From: Rhizobacter sp. OV335
GTDB taxonomy: Bacteria > Pseudomonadota > Gammaproteobacteria > Burkholderiales > Burkholderiaceae_C
Length of the DNA stretch: 64,000 nt
Reading direction: 5' to 3'
Assembly: GCF_900142965.1 (NCBI RefSeq)
Contig: NZ_FRCQ01000016.1
Location: forward strand, 86,276-150,275
This document shows, piece by piece, positions 1 through 8,491 of this stretch. Each line of letters starts with the position of its first letter. Position 1 is the stretch's first letter. The position numbers and the translations under genes are program-made. A model generated the notes under the pieces. The model was not told the DNA's origin, ran no database searches, and saw only the letters and a list, made by a program, of their open reading frames with translations.

Positions 1-675
1 GATCTCGGCCGCGCAGGCGGTGGCGGCCACGTTGTCCGACAGGCTGCCGGTGAGCCAGAAGCGTTCGGAGAAGGCGAAGGTCGAGGCCTTCTCCCATGTC
101 AGCTCGCCGCCGGTGGCGGTCAGGCGGCTGGTGATGGCGGTCTTGTGGGCGGGCAGGTTGGCCTGCTTCGGATCGGGGCCGAAGAAATCCACCGGGTGCT
201 TCGCGAAGTCGAAGATCTTCGAGATCTGCGGTGCAGCGGCCGGGTCGGCGATCTCCAGCATCTCGCTGCGCGGGCTCTTGCTGCGCGACCACAGCTTGCG
301 GTTGCTGAACAGTGCATCGAACTCGGCCGGCGTCGAGACGATGTGCAGGTCAAGGATCTTGCGCACGTCCAGCCGCAGCTGCACTGCGGCCAGCATCATC
401 GCGATCTTGCTGGCGCTGCCGATGCGAAACGGCAAGTCGCCGTTGTGCATCCAGACCAGCGGGTGCATCGGGTCCGCGGTGAAGTCGATCACGCCGATGC
501 CGGCGGCCCCCAGGTCCGGGTCGGTGCCGATCCAGTCGAGCGCGGCGCTGAGCTTGGCGGCCGCGGGCGACCCGGTGCTCGTCACCGGCTTGGGCAGGCG
601 CGTGGTCTTGCGATCGCGCATCACGAAGATGACATCGGCGATCTGGTCGAGCTGGGCATCGGTCGGCGTGGCCAT
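1..675 (-). CDS. Serine hydrolase / beta-lactamase-like protein, 3' end missing
   Basis: An open frame of 225 codons starts with ATG at 675 and runs off the left edge of the window, so only the N-terminal part is visible. Residues 87-90 read S-A-S-K inside RIGSASKIAMM, an SxxK motif followed by a hydrophobic helix as in penicillin-recognising serine hydrolases, where the serine is the nucleophile and the lysine the base. The preceding stretch (GVIDFTADPMHPLVW) fits the strand that comes before that helix. There is no signal peptide. The second and third motifs of the family would lie beyond the edge, so the family assignment rests on one motif. It is transcribed divergently from the ECF sigma gene, with about 140 bases between the two starts. 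Confidence 0.7.
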   Translation of the reverse strand, partial: MATPTDAQLDQIADVIFVMRDRKTTRLPKPVTSTGSPAAAKLSAALDWIGTDPDLGAAGIGVIDFTADPMHPLVWMHNGDLPFRIGSASKIAMMLAAVQLRLDVRKILDLHIVSTPAEFDALFSNRKLWSRSKSPRSEMLEIADPAAAPQISKIFDFAKHPVDFFGPDPKQANLPAHKTAITSRLTATGGELTWEKASTFAFSERFWLTGSLSDNVAATACAAEI

Positions 676-814
676 GGGTCGGCGTGGAGGATGATGAGGC
701 GTGGGGAAGGTCTTTTGCGGCTGTCCTGGGTGAAATCGGAAAGCACGGACATTTACTGCCACGATCCCCTAGTTTTAGGATGAGCCCGCCGCGCTGACTC
801 AGCACAATCGGTGC

Positions 815-1351
815 ATGAGCGACGCCACGAACATCCTTTCCGCGCCCGCGCAGGACCAGCAGTTCCATGCGCTGTACGCCGAGTTGCACCGGCTGGCGCG
901 CCGCGAGTCGCGCCGCTACGGCGATGCGCAGGGCATGGGCCCGACCACGCTGCTGCACGAGACCTACCTGCAGATGTCGCAGCGCCGGTCGCTGGTGTTT
1001 CCCGATCCGCAGCACTTCATGGCCTACGCGTCGCGGACCATGCGCGGCCTGGTCATCGACCGCCTGCGGGCCGGCCAGGCGCAGCGGCGGGGCGGTGCCT
1101 TCAGCATCACCTCGCTGGACACCCAGACCGCCGAGGCGGTGCAGGATCCCGACACGCTCGACAACATCAGCCGCGTGCTCGACGAGCTGGCGCAGCTCGA
1201 GCCCGAACTGGCCCAGGTGGTGGACCTGAAGTTCTTCTGCGGCTTCACGATGGCCGAGATCGCCGGGCAGCTGGGCCTGTCCGAACGCACCGTGCACCGC
1301 CAATGGGAAAAGGCGCGCGGGCTGCTGTACCTGCGCCTGAAGGAAGATTAG
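815..1351 (+). CDS. ECF-type RNA polymerase sigma factor
   Basis: The 178-residue protein has the length and layout of an ECF sigma factor: an N-terminal sigma region 2 (about residues 10-90, with FMAYASRTMRGLVIDRLR matching the promoter-melting and -10 helix) and a C-terminal region 4 (about 120-175, with the helix-turn-helix FTMAEIAGQLGLSERTVHRQW). The sequence looks like the ECF subfamily that sits next to Ser/Thr kinases (the TIGR02999 type). Its TAG stop at 1349-1351 directly abuts the GTG start of the kinase gene, so the two are almost certainly co-translated. It probably directs polymerase to target genes after a signal passed by the kinase; no anti-sigma factor is seen here. Target promoters cannot be predicted. 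Confidence 0.94.
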   Translation: MSDATNILSAPAQDQQFHALYAELHRLARRESRRYGDAQGMGPTTLLHETYLQMSQRRSLVFPDPQHFMAYASRTMRGLVIDRLRAGQAQRRGGAFSITSLDTQTAEAVQDPDTLDNISRVLDELAQLEPELAQVVDLKFFCGFTMAEIAGQLGLSERTVHRQWEKARGLLYLRLKED

Positions 1352-4123
1352 GTGGAATTGCCCGACCAGGCGCGCTGGCAGCGCCTGAGCGCCTGCCTCG
1401 ACGAACTGATGGACCTGCAGGACGGTCCGCGGGCCGAGCGCCTGCGCGCGATGCGCCGCGAGGACGCGCTGTTCGCGACCGAGCTCGAAACGCTGCTGGC
1501 CGCCAGCGACCGCTCAGGCGCCCTGCGCTTTCTGACGGGCACGGCTAGCGGCCCTGCCCGTGACGTGCCGCCGCCGCTGAAGGGCCAGCGCATCGGTGGC
1601 TATGCGCTGCTCGAGCCGCTCGGCCAGGGCGGCTCTGGCAGCGTGTGGCGGGCACGCAGCCTGCATGGAGGCCAGGGCGAGGTGGCGGTCAAGCTGCTGC
1701 ACCTGTCGCTGCTCGGACGCAGCGGTGCGCAGCGCTTCCAGCGCGAAGGCGAGATCCTGCGGCGCCTGTCGCACCCTTGCATCACGCAGCTGTCAGCCAC
1801 GGGGGTAACCGAGTTGGGCCAGCCCTACCTGGTGCTGGGCTTGGTCGAGGGCGAGCGCATCGACACCTATTGCGACCGGCTGCGGCTGGACGTCGAGCAA
1901 CGCCTGGCCTTGTTCGGTCAGGTCCTGTCGGCCGTCGCCTACGCGCACAGCCACCTGGTGATCCACCGCGACATCAAACCCACCAACGTGCTGGTCACCC
2001 GCGAAGGCGAGGTGAGGCTGCTCGATTTCGGCATCGCCAAACTGATCGACGAAGCCGATGCCAGCGCGTCGACGGCCACGCCGCTCACGCACGAGGGCGC
2101 CCATCCGATGACCCCCGAGTTCGCTGCGCCCGAGCAGATGCGCGGCGACGCGGTGACCACAGCGACCGACGTCTACGCGCTGGGCGTGCTGCTGTACTGG
2201 TTGCTGACCGGCCGGCATCCCATGGTCACCGGGCACGCCACGGCACAGCAGGTGCTGCAGGCGGTGCTACATGACGAACCGGCGCCGCTGACCGCCACCG
2301 AATACCACGGCGGCGGCGACGCGGCCCTGGCCGCTGCCCTGCAGCGCGGCACGACGCCAGCCGGCCTGAAACGCCAGCTGTCGGGCGACTTGCAGAACAT
2401 CGTCGCACGGGCGCTGCAGAAGGATCCAGCGCGCCGCTACGCCACGCCAGAAGCACTGCACCAGGACCTGCAGCGCTTCCTGGCGCACCAACCGGTCAGT
2501 GCCCGGCCGGACTCGTTCGCCTACCGCTGCGGCAAATTCGTGCGGCGCCACCAGCGCTACGTGGCCTTGTCCGCGGCCCTGGTGCTGAGCCTGGTTGCGG
2601 GCCTCGCGGGCACGGTCACGCAGGCCTGGCGCGTCCACGAGCAGGCACGGCAGGCTCGCATCGAGCGCGACCATGCGCTGCAGGACCTTGCCTTCGCGTC
2701 GGCGGCGCAGGAACTGCTGACCTTCGTCGTCAGCCAGAGCAGCGAGCAGGCCTTGACGGCCGCCCAACTGCTCGAACGCGCCGAGGCCATGGCCGACCGG
2801 CAGTTCGCCGGCGATGCGTTGACGCGCGGGCGGCTGCAGCTCGCGCTCGGCGTGGAGTACGCCAACGTGCGCGACATGGCGCGCTACAAGGCATTGCTGC
2901 TGAAGGCCCAGGCGTCCGCCCGCATTGCCGGCAACGTGCCGCTGCTGGCGAATGCCGACTGCCTGCTGGGCCGCGTGGTCGGCGAGCAAGGCGAGCCCGA
3001 GCGTGCGATGGGCCTGCTCGGCGAGGCCCTACGGCGCATACGGGCGATGCCAACTCCCGACACTGGCGCGGTGATCGACTGCCTGCACGCGCGGGCCGAC
3101 CTCGAGCTGGTGCTGGACCGGCCGCAAGCCGCGCTGGCGGATGCGCAAGCCGCGCTGGCCTTGCTGCCGGCGCCGCGGCCCGACCAGCGGGCCGTCCTCA
3201 ACACGCTGCGCATCTCGATCGGCGAGGCTTACGGCAGGCTCGGGCAGATGGCCGACGCCGTCGCCGCCTACGAAAACGCGCTGGCCGACATGGCTGCGCT
3301 GGGTCTACAGCAGACGCCCCGCACCGCCGTGCGCTACAACAACCTGGGCCGCATGCTGAACCTTGCCGGCCGACCGCGGCCGGCGCTGGCCGCGCTGGAA
3401 CAGGGGTTGCTCATCGCGCGCGGGGTGTCGCCGCAGAGCGAGCTGTTGAGCATCCTCGAAGGGCACCGGGTGCGCTCGCTGATCGAATTGGGCCGCCACG
3501 ACGAGGCGCAGGCCGTCACCGAGCAGGCGCTTGCCGCCGCGGTCCAGCGCCAGGACGTGCTGCGAGAGGGCACGCTGGCGCTGTACGGTGCGCCCGCCTG
3601 GTGCGAGAGGGGGGAGCTCACGCGCTGTGCAGCGATGCTGGCGCGGGCCCGCGACCGGCTCGGCTCGGTGCTCAAGCCGGCGCATGCCACCTGGGGTGTG
3701 GTCGACTGCGTGGCGGCGCAGTTGTCGCAGGCCTCCGGGCAATGGGCGCTGGCAGGCGCGCAGCTGCGGCACGCCGTGGCGGTGTTCGATGCTGCGGCCG
3801 ACGGCAACCCGCTGCGCATCCGTGCGCTGGCCCGGCTGGCCGACGTGGAGCGCCATGACGGGGACTTGCCCCAGGCGTCGCGCCATGCCGAGCAGGCTGT
3901 CGCCCAGGCGCGCGAGGCCGCGAAGGGTTTCGCCAGCACGCAGTGGCTGGGCATCGCACTCGGTGCACTGGCCCAGGTGCGGCTGGCACAAGGGCAGGGC
4001 AATCAGGCGCGCGCGATGCGGGAGGAAGCGGCGGTGCAGTTGGCAGGCGCGCTTGGGCTGAACGCGGCCGAGGTGTCTGCCGGATACAGCGGTCTTCGAG
4101 ATCGATCGCAACCAAGTCGTTGA
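1352..4123 (+). CDS. Membrane-anchored Ser/Thr protein kinase with TPR-like C-terminal half
   Basis: The 923-residue protein begins with a GTG codon immediately after the sigma-factor stop. The kinase domain spans about residues 80-380: glycine loop GQGGSGSV (91-98), VAVK with the ATP-binding lysine at 114, catalytic loop HRDIKPTN (205-212), DFG at 225-227 and an APEQ activation-segment motif near 259. All catalytic residues are present, so it should be active. One transmembrane helix follows at about 403-424, and the last 490 residues are alpha-helical repeats of TPR type (for example AVAAYENALADMAALGL), probably a periplasmic sensing or docking part. The first 75 residues are a short helical leader. 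With the upstream ECF factor it forms a known sigma/kinase pair type in which the kinase is thought to control sigma activity. Confidence 0.95.
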   Translation: MELPDQARWQRLSACLDELMDLQDGPRAERLRAMRREDALFATELETLLAASDRSGALRFLTGTASGPARDVPPPLKGQRIGGYALLEPLGQGGSGSVWRARSLHGGQGEVAVKLLHLSLLGRSGAQRFQREGEILRRLSHPCITQLSATGVTELGQPYLVLGLVEGERIDTYCDRLRLDVEQRLALFGQVLSAVAYAHSHLVIHRDIKPTNVLVTREGEVRLLDFGIAKLIDEADASASTATPLTHEGAHPMTPEFAAPEQMRGDAVTTATDVYALGVLLYWLLTGRHPMVTGHATAQQVLQAVLHDEPAPLTATEYHGGGDAALAAALQRGTTPAGLKRQLSGDLQNIVARALQKDPARRYATPEALHQDLQRFLAHQPVSARPDSFAYRCGKFVRRHQRYVALSAALVLSLVAGLAGTVTQAWRVHEQARQARIERDHALQDLAFASAAQELLTFVVSQSSEQALTAAQLLERAEAMADRQFAGDALTRGRLQLALGVEYANVRDMARYKALLLKAQASARIAGNVPLLANADCLLGRVVGEQGEPERAMGLLGEALRRIRAMPTPDTGAVIDCLHARADLELVLDRPQAALADAQAALALLPAPRPDQRAVLNTLRISIGEAYGRLGQMADAVAAYENALADMAALGLQQTPRTAVRYNNLGRMLNLAGRPRPALAALEQGLLIARGVSPQSELLSILEGHRVRSLIELGRHDEAQAVTEQALAAAVQRQDVLREGTLALYGAPAWCERGELTRCAAMLARARDRLGSVLKPAHATWGVVDCVAAQLSQASGQWALAGAQLRHAVAVFDAAADGNPLRIRALARLADVERHDGDLPQASRHAEQAVAQAREAAKGFASTQWLGIALGALAQVRLAQGQGNQARAMREEAAVQLAGALGLNAAEVSAGYSGLRDRSQPSR

Positions 4124-4597
4124 TTCAAGGTTTACCTCTGGCGCTGGTCAACATCAGCCCCGGAAGAAGCCCATGGGAATCACATCGACGGCCCATCCTT
4201 CAGAAGACCATCCGAGTGACGCCTTGAGTCGGCTCACACGGATCTCTAAGCCGATGATCAGCACGACCTCGGTCTACCTGCTCACGGACAAGGCGCGCCG
4301 AGCCCGCCAGATGCTCAACACCCGCCAAATTCTTCATGACCTGGCCGATTCGGTGACCGACGTGCTGACTGCTTCAGTCGCAGCCCGAGACTGCATGCAT
4401 GATTAAGCTGACTCGCTCGAAGCGCCAGCAGTCCAACTTCACTTGAAGGCAAGGCCGCCCATCCAGGGAGGACTGCATTTCCTCCGGCCGGGATGCCTCC
4501 GGAGCGAGCTGGCGTCCTGGTCAGCCAGCTGCCGCGCGGGTGATGGATGCCGGAAGTTGGAATGATCCAGCCGGCGCATCGCTAAGTCGTTGATTCA
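4114..4597 (+). repeat. 14-bp direct repeat flanking about 470 bp downstream of the kinase gene
   Basis: The sequence AAGTCGTTGATTCA occurs at 4114-4127, overlapping the kinase stop codon, and again at 4584-4597. The repeat brackets a stretch with no convincing gene. It could be an att-like core or a duplication scar left by an inserted segment, or it could be chance. No recombinase gene lies inside the bracketed stretch. Confidence 0.4.
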
Positions 4598-5122
4598 TGC
4601 GGGCCCAGACTCGCGAAAGACATCGTCCAACTGCCAGTGCCTCGCAGACGCTCTGATCCGTGGGGAGCGTGTTGCAGACGCTGTGATCAACAGGCCGCCA
4701 TACGGCAGAAGGAATGCTCCTTCGGCAGCCAGCGCGTAGAAGACTTGTTCCATACGCAGCCAGCGTCTGGATGCCGTTCCTCCGGCTGCACTGCATTGAA
4801 GGTGCGCCCGTGTTCGCGCCACCTGCGACCGGTCGATCTCTCGGCCGCAGACAGCGACCCATGGCGGTCGGATCGAGCCACCGCTCGCCCAACGCTGGCC
4901 AATCACCCGCCAGATACTGTTCCGGCAGGCTACAGCATATTGAATATCTTATACACGGCTCACCAGTTCCGTGTATTTCTACGACGCTCATATTAGCCGA
5001 CCGACTTGCAGTCCGGCAAATACCAATGGAAAACTGCTTCGGATTGCCTGAAACTCGGCGACTCGTGCGGATTTAACTGGTTTGGATGGTTTCTCGCTCC
5101 TTCCGCACGTATTGGGAAGTTG
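4128..5122. other. Gene-poor boundary between the kinase gene and the transposition module
   Basis: About 1 kb with short open frames in several registers, none of them recognisable and none with a good ribosome-binding site. The reading frames at 4173-4406 (plus) and 4595-4906 (minus) were considered and not accepted. The segment from about 4920 to 5040 is more AT-rich than its surroundings and contains short inverted repeats, which suits a promoter or transposon-end region. The left boundary of the Tn7-like element probably lies somewhere in this stretch or at about 5550. Confidence 0.4.
4951..4976. promoter_or_regulatory. 8-bp inverted repeat upstream of the gp16-like gene (candidate operator)
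   Basis: ATACACGG (4951-4958) and CCGTGTAT (4969-4976) form a perfect inverted repeat with a 10-base spacer. It lies in an AT-rich patch about 150 bases before the small DNA-binding gene at 5123. The symmetry and spacing fit an operator for a dimeric repressor, possibly the gp16-like protein itself, or a transposase-binding site. This is inference from symmetry and location only. Confidence 0.4.
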
Positions 5123-5371
5123 ATGGCGACGTCCGCTGAAAAGCGAGAAGAGATCAAGCGGTGGTTCGAGGACAACGGGGTGTCCTTGACGGATTGGGCC
5201 GCCGAGCGCGGCTTCAAGCGAAACCAGGTGTACGACGTCCTCAATGGCCGCGCCGCGGGTCGCCGGGGCATGGCTCACCACATCGCCGTGGCGCTAGGCC
5301 TCAAGCCCGGCGCGGGCACGCCAGATCCCACGACCCCGGCTTCCAAGCCGGATCCGGATCTGGACAGCTAG
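5123..5371 (+). CDS. Small gp16-like DNA-binding protein of the transposition module
   Basis: The frame is open from 5006, but the ATG at 5123 gives an 82-residue protein whose body fits the BcepMu gp16 family of phage and transposon-associated DNA-binding proteins: a compact helix-turn-helix (SLTDWAAERGFKRNQVYDVLNG, about residues 20-40) followed by GRRGMAHHIAVALGLK. The last 20 residues are a proline-rich tail. Relatives of this kind sit upstream of Mu-like or Tn7-like transposition genes and are presumed regulators. Here it is separated from the tnsA-like gene by about 380 bases of structured non-coding DNA, so it may have its own promoter. A role as repressor of the module is inferred. 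Confidence 0.75.
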   Translation: MATSAEKREEIKRWFEDNGVSLTDWAAERGFKRNQVYDVLNGRAAGRRGMAHHIAVALGLKPGAGTPDPTTPASKPDPDLDS

Positions 5372-5549
5372 TAGGGGAGCGGGACAACCGCCAGTTCAAC
5401 GAAGCAGCGCCACGCGGCGCAGAAAGGTACCTATGGTCTGACCAAGCAGCTGCATTTCCGCCTCATAGCGGCCCAGAGGAGGGGGTCGTACGCCAATACG
5501 ACACTCCCTCTTAGGCACAGAGCTTCAGATTAGGAACCTGAGCTTTAAG

Positions 5550-5637
5550 TGTCGACGGCAATAACTCCTTTTGTCAAGGGGGTTGGTGCTGGACTGGGCC
5601 GTCCCTTTCATTTGGGACTGGCTGAGCCAGGCCCAGT
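5550..5637. promoter_or_regulatory. Candidate transposon-end motif and nested hairpin upstream of the tnsA-like gene
   Basis: At 5550 the sequence TGTCGACGGCAATAACTCC begins with the TGT typical of Tn7/Tn5053-type ends. It is followed by a nested inverted repeat: ACTGGGCC (5593-5600) pairs with GGCCCAGT (5630-5637), and inside it GTCCC (5601-5605) pairs with GGGAC (5614-5618). The stretch 5372-5751 has no gene. It could hold TnsB-binding sites, an attenuator or a terminator after the gp16-like gene. No matching inverted copy was found by eye elsewhere in the window, so the end assignment is tentative. Confidence 0.3.
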
Positions 5638-5751
5638 TTGACGCTTAAGGACAAACATGAACCGAAAACCCGTCTGCCCGGCTCGGGCAGAGTTTTCACG
5701 CGCCCGGTCGCACCAGACCGGCCAGCACATGGCGCAGGAGGGACCCTCGTC

Positions 5752-6411
5752 ATGACACTCCGCCATTACGACCGCTACGGGGGCCGCAAGGGCCGCTACA
5801 AGCTGGGCTTCAAGCGCATCCTGGAGCTCTTCGATCCCTGGGAGCACAGGACGCTGCAGTTCCGCGATGAATGGTCGCAAGACCTCTGGCTGCTGCGGCG
5901 CTCCGATCTCACCGTCAAGAGCATCGTGGTCGACCCGAAGCCGCTGGAGTACCTGAGCCTCGGCATCCGTCGCCGCGGCGTGGCCGACCTGGCCATCGAA
6001 GTGCCCCGCGGGACGGTCTACGAGGCCCTCGGCCGTGGGCCTGACGCGTCCGACGCCGAGTGCCACGCCGAACTCCACCGCGCTGCGGAACTTCATGGCG
6101 TGCGCAGCAGCGTTGTGCCACTCGCGGAGCTTCGGGGCCGCTCGAACCTGATCCAGAACATGGAGCATGTGCGCCAGGTCCTCGTGATGTGGCACGACCG
6201 CGACCTCAGCGCGGTCCAGCACGGCGTGCTTGATGCGTTGAAGGGCGGCGCGCTCACGCGGGTCGCTCTGCGCGCCGAGCTGTCCGAACAGGCGGGCGAG
6301 GCCGCGGTCCAGGGGCTGGATGCCGCGATCTTCCGGCTCCATTTCTCGCGGCAGGTCCGCGTTGATCTTGACGGGAGGTACGACGATGACTGCGTCATCC
6401 ATCGCCTCTAG
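5752..6411 (+). CDS. tnsA: TnsA-like transposase endonuclease subunit
   Basis: ATG at 5752 is chosen because a strong Shine-Dalgarno sequence, AGGAGGGA, lies 8 bases upstream; the product is 219 residues. The N-terminal half has the order expected of a TnsA nuclease fold: FRDEWSQDLWLL (candidate acidic residue), a strand ending in RRGVADLAIEV, and TVYEALG where the family normally has an E-x-K motif. The C-terminal part, from about SNLIQNMEHVRQVLVMW onward, resembles the TnsA winged-helix domain. In Tn7, TnsA cuts the 5' strands at the element ends while TnsB cuts and joins the 3' strands. The catalytic lysine is not apparent, so the enzyme may be degenerate. The gene overlaps tnsB by 26 bases. 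Confidence 0.75.
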   Translation: MTLRHYDRYGGRKGRYKLGFKRILELFDPWEHRTLQFRDEWSQDLWLLRRSDLTVKSIVVDPKPLEYLSLGIRRRGVADLAIEVPRGTVYEALGRGPDASDAECHAELHRAAELHGVRSSVVPLAELRGRSNLIQNMEHVRQVLVMWHDRDLSAVQHGVLDALKGGALTRVALRAELSEQAGEAAVQGLDAAIFRLHFSRQVRVDLDGRYDDDCVIHRL

Positions 6412-8470
6412 TCGGGCACTCGGTCTGCGCCTGCCGGTGGATATCACCACCTGGGCCACGGTTGAAGAGAGCGACATCAAGGCCGCGAAGGACCGGGCGA
6501 AGTACAAGCGGCGTCGAGACGCGGTGAGCGTCTACGGCAACACCCAAAGCTTGAAGGAGGCCGCGCGCATCGTCGGGACCAGCGAGCGCAACTTCCGACG
6601 ACTCTGGGGCCGTTGCTGCGCGCTGGCACCTGACGGTCGGCCGTGGGGCTTCCGAGCGTTGGTCCCCAACAAGGTCACTAGAAAGGTCAGCCGCAAGGAG
6701 CTGTTGCGATCCCTGAAGGGCGTCGCGACCAAGGGCTTCCCCGGATCGTTCGAGAAGCTGCTGATCGACTTCCCGTCCATCCGCACGGAGCTCGTCGCGG
6801 CGCTGGGCCGCCTCGGTCCCGAGGCCCACCGGCCCGTCACGATGAAGGGCCGGCAACTCCAGCTGCAGTTCGAGCGGCTGTGCTTCGAGGCGGGGCTGAC
6901 CCAGGACGACTACCCGTTCAACACGCGGGAGCGGTGCCGCCGCTCGCTGCCGGAGTGGGTCAAGCGTGTCTACCTCCCACAATACGCCTTCGCCTACGTG
7001 AAAGGTGAGCATGGGCAGGACGCGGCCACGGGTTTCGACTTCCAGAAAGAGGGTGACGCGCGGCGGGCTCCCGCAAAGGCGTGGGACGAGTGGCAGCTCG
7101 ACGAGGTCAAGATCGACGTGTACGCGAGGTATGAATTCCTCAGCCCGGACCTTGTGCCGATCAGCCTGGAGCTCCCGCGCATCGTGGCCGTGGTCCTCAA
7201 GGACACCGGAAGCGGTGCCGTCCCGGCCTGGAAGCTGGTGATCGGCCGCGAGGTCAATGTCGGCGACCTGCTCGAAGTGCTTTGGACAGCGGTCTCAGGG
7301 CCGCCCAAGGTGCAGCCGAGCGTCCCCGGCAGTGACTACCAGGACGGGGCGGGCTACCCATCCGTCGTGCTCGAAGGTCTCCGATGGGCCTGGCCGCGGG
7401 TGCTTCCCCTCGACAACGCGCTCGCCCACTTGGCCAATGACCTGCGCAACGCGGTGGAGAAGATCGGCGGCAGCAAGGTCCTCCTCGGAAAGCCGAAGAC
7501 GCCGCTCGCGCGTGCGGAGATCGAGTCCGAGTTCAGCGCACTGGCGCGCAAGGTGCTGCACCAACTGCCGGGCACGACCGGTAGCGGCCCGACCGATCCG
7601 AGGCGCAAGAAGGCGGCTACGCCGCTGGAGGGGCTCATCCGCGTCGAGGATCTGGAGCACACGCTCGATGTGTACTTCGCCAATCGCAACGGACTCCCTC
7701 ACGCGGCATCCAACTACGTCGCGCCGCTCGAGCGGCTTCGCCACAACCTCGAACGCGGCCTGCTGAGCGTCGCGGTGCTGCCGCCCGACAGGCGACACGC
7801 CCACGTCTTCGGCTTGCGGCGCGAAGTCACGGTGCGCGCGGACTTGCGCAAGGGGCGTCCCCCGTTCGTCAACTTCATGAAACTCCGCTATCGCGGCCCG
7901 GCGTTGACCCCCTTCACCGGGTACGTCGGCAAGCGGCTGGTCGTGCGCGCGAGCCCGATGGACCTGCGCACCATCGTGCTCTACGACGAGCAGGGCTGCG
8001 AACTCGGGGTGCTGCGGGCGGAGGGGAAGTGGGGCGCCTTGCCGCACGACCTGCGCATTCGTCGGCTGTTTCTTAAGCTGCGCCGCGAGAACAGCTTGGG
8101 CAAGCAGGCGGAGGACGACCCCCTGAGGGCGCTCTTCGCGCACCTGAACAAGGGCGCGCAGCGCGATGCGACGCAGGCCGGCCAACTGGCCTACCTGATG
8201 CGCTATCTGCGGGGGTATAGCGGCGAGCTCAGCCCCAGCCTGCTCAGCGACATCGGGGCACGCGTCCACCTCGAGAAGGCGGCCAACGACATTTCGGAAG
8301 TGGCCTTGCTCCCGCCGCCCGAGGGTCGGACGCCATCGGTGCCGAAGCTGCTCGCGCCCGCGCCCAACCCGCAGCCGCCTACCCCGAAGTCCCCGCAGCA
8401 GCCGGCGGCGCAAACCATCACCTCCGCACGTCCTGTTTACGTGCTGGCCCAAAAACGTGTGCGGCGCTGA
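6386..8470 (+). CDS. tnsB: TnsB/TniA-like DDE transposase
   Basis: The open frame extends upstream, but ATG 6386 has GGAGG 8 bases before it and begins inside the end of the tnsA-like gene, giving 694 residues and translational coupling. An N-terminal DNA-binding region (helix-turn-helix near QSLKEAARIVGTSERNFRRLW) is followed by a retroviral-integrase-like core: D239 (WQLDEVKID), D343 (LPLDNALAH) and E378 (ARAEIESEF), a D-D-35-E spacing. After the core comes a Mu-transposase-type C-terminal barrel (about 490-560, GYVGKRLVVRASPMDLRTIVLYD) and a proline-rich tail that probably contacts the TnsC-like ATPase. All three catalytic acids are present, so strand-transfer activity is expected. Confidence 0.93.
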   Translation: MTASSIASSRALGLRLPVDITTWATVEESDIKAAKDRAKYKRRRDAVSVYGNTQSLKEAARIVGTSERNFRRLWGRCCALAPDGRPWGFRALVPNKVTRKVSRKELLRSLKGVATKGFPGSFEKLLIDFPSIRTELVAALGRLGPEAHRPVTMKGRQLQLQFERLCFEAGLTQDDYPFNTRERCRRSLPEWVKRVYLPQYAFAYVKGEHGQDAATGFDFQKEGDARRAPAKAWDEWQLDEVKIDVYARYEFLSPDLVPISLELPRIVAVVLKDTGSGAVPAWKLVIGREVNVGDLLEVLWTAVSGPPKVQPSVPGSDYQDGAGYPSVVLEGLRWAWPRVLPLDNALAHLANDLRNAVEKIGGSKVLLGKPKTPLARAEIESEFSALARKVLHQLPGTTGSGPTDPRRKKAATPLEGLIRVEDLEHTLDVYFANRNGLPHAASNYVAPLERLRHNLERGLLSVAVLPPDRRHAHVFGLRREVTVRADLRKGRPPFVNFMKLRYRGPALTPFTGYVGKRLVVRASPMDLRTIVLYDEQGCELGVLRAEGKWGALPHDLRIRRLFLKLRRENSLGKQAEDDPLRALFAHLNKGAQRDATQAGQLAYLMRYLRGYSGELSPSLLSDIGARVHLEKAANDISEVALLPPPEGRTPSVPKLLAPAPNPQPPTPKSPQQPAAQTITSARPVYVLAQKRVRR

Positions 8471-8491
8471 TGCCGCGAAGGAACCAACATC

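Noticed and set aside
350..1303. Long minus-strand frame of 317 codons across the sigma-factor gene
   Set aside because: It is the antisense shadow of the sigma factor and of the serine-hydrolase start, with no recognisable domain.
4173..4406. Small plus-strand frame after the kinase gene
   Set aside because: No ribosome-binding site, no homology that I can recognise, and it lies in the gene-poor boundary.
4595..4906. Minus-strand frame of about 100 codons considered as an integrase remnant
   Set aside because: None of the tyrosine or serine recombinase motifs could be found.
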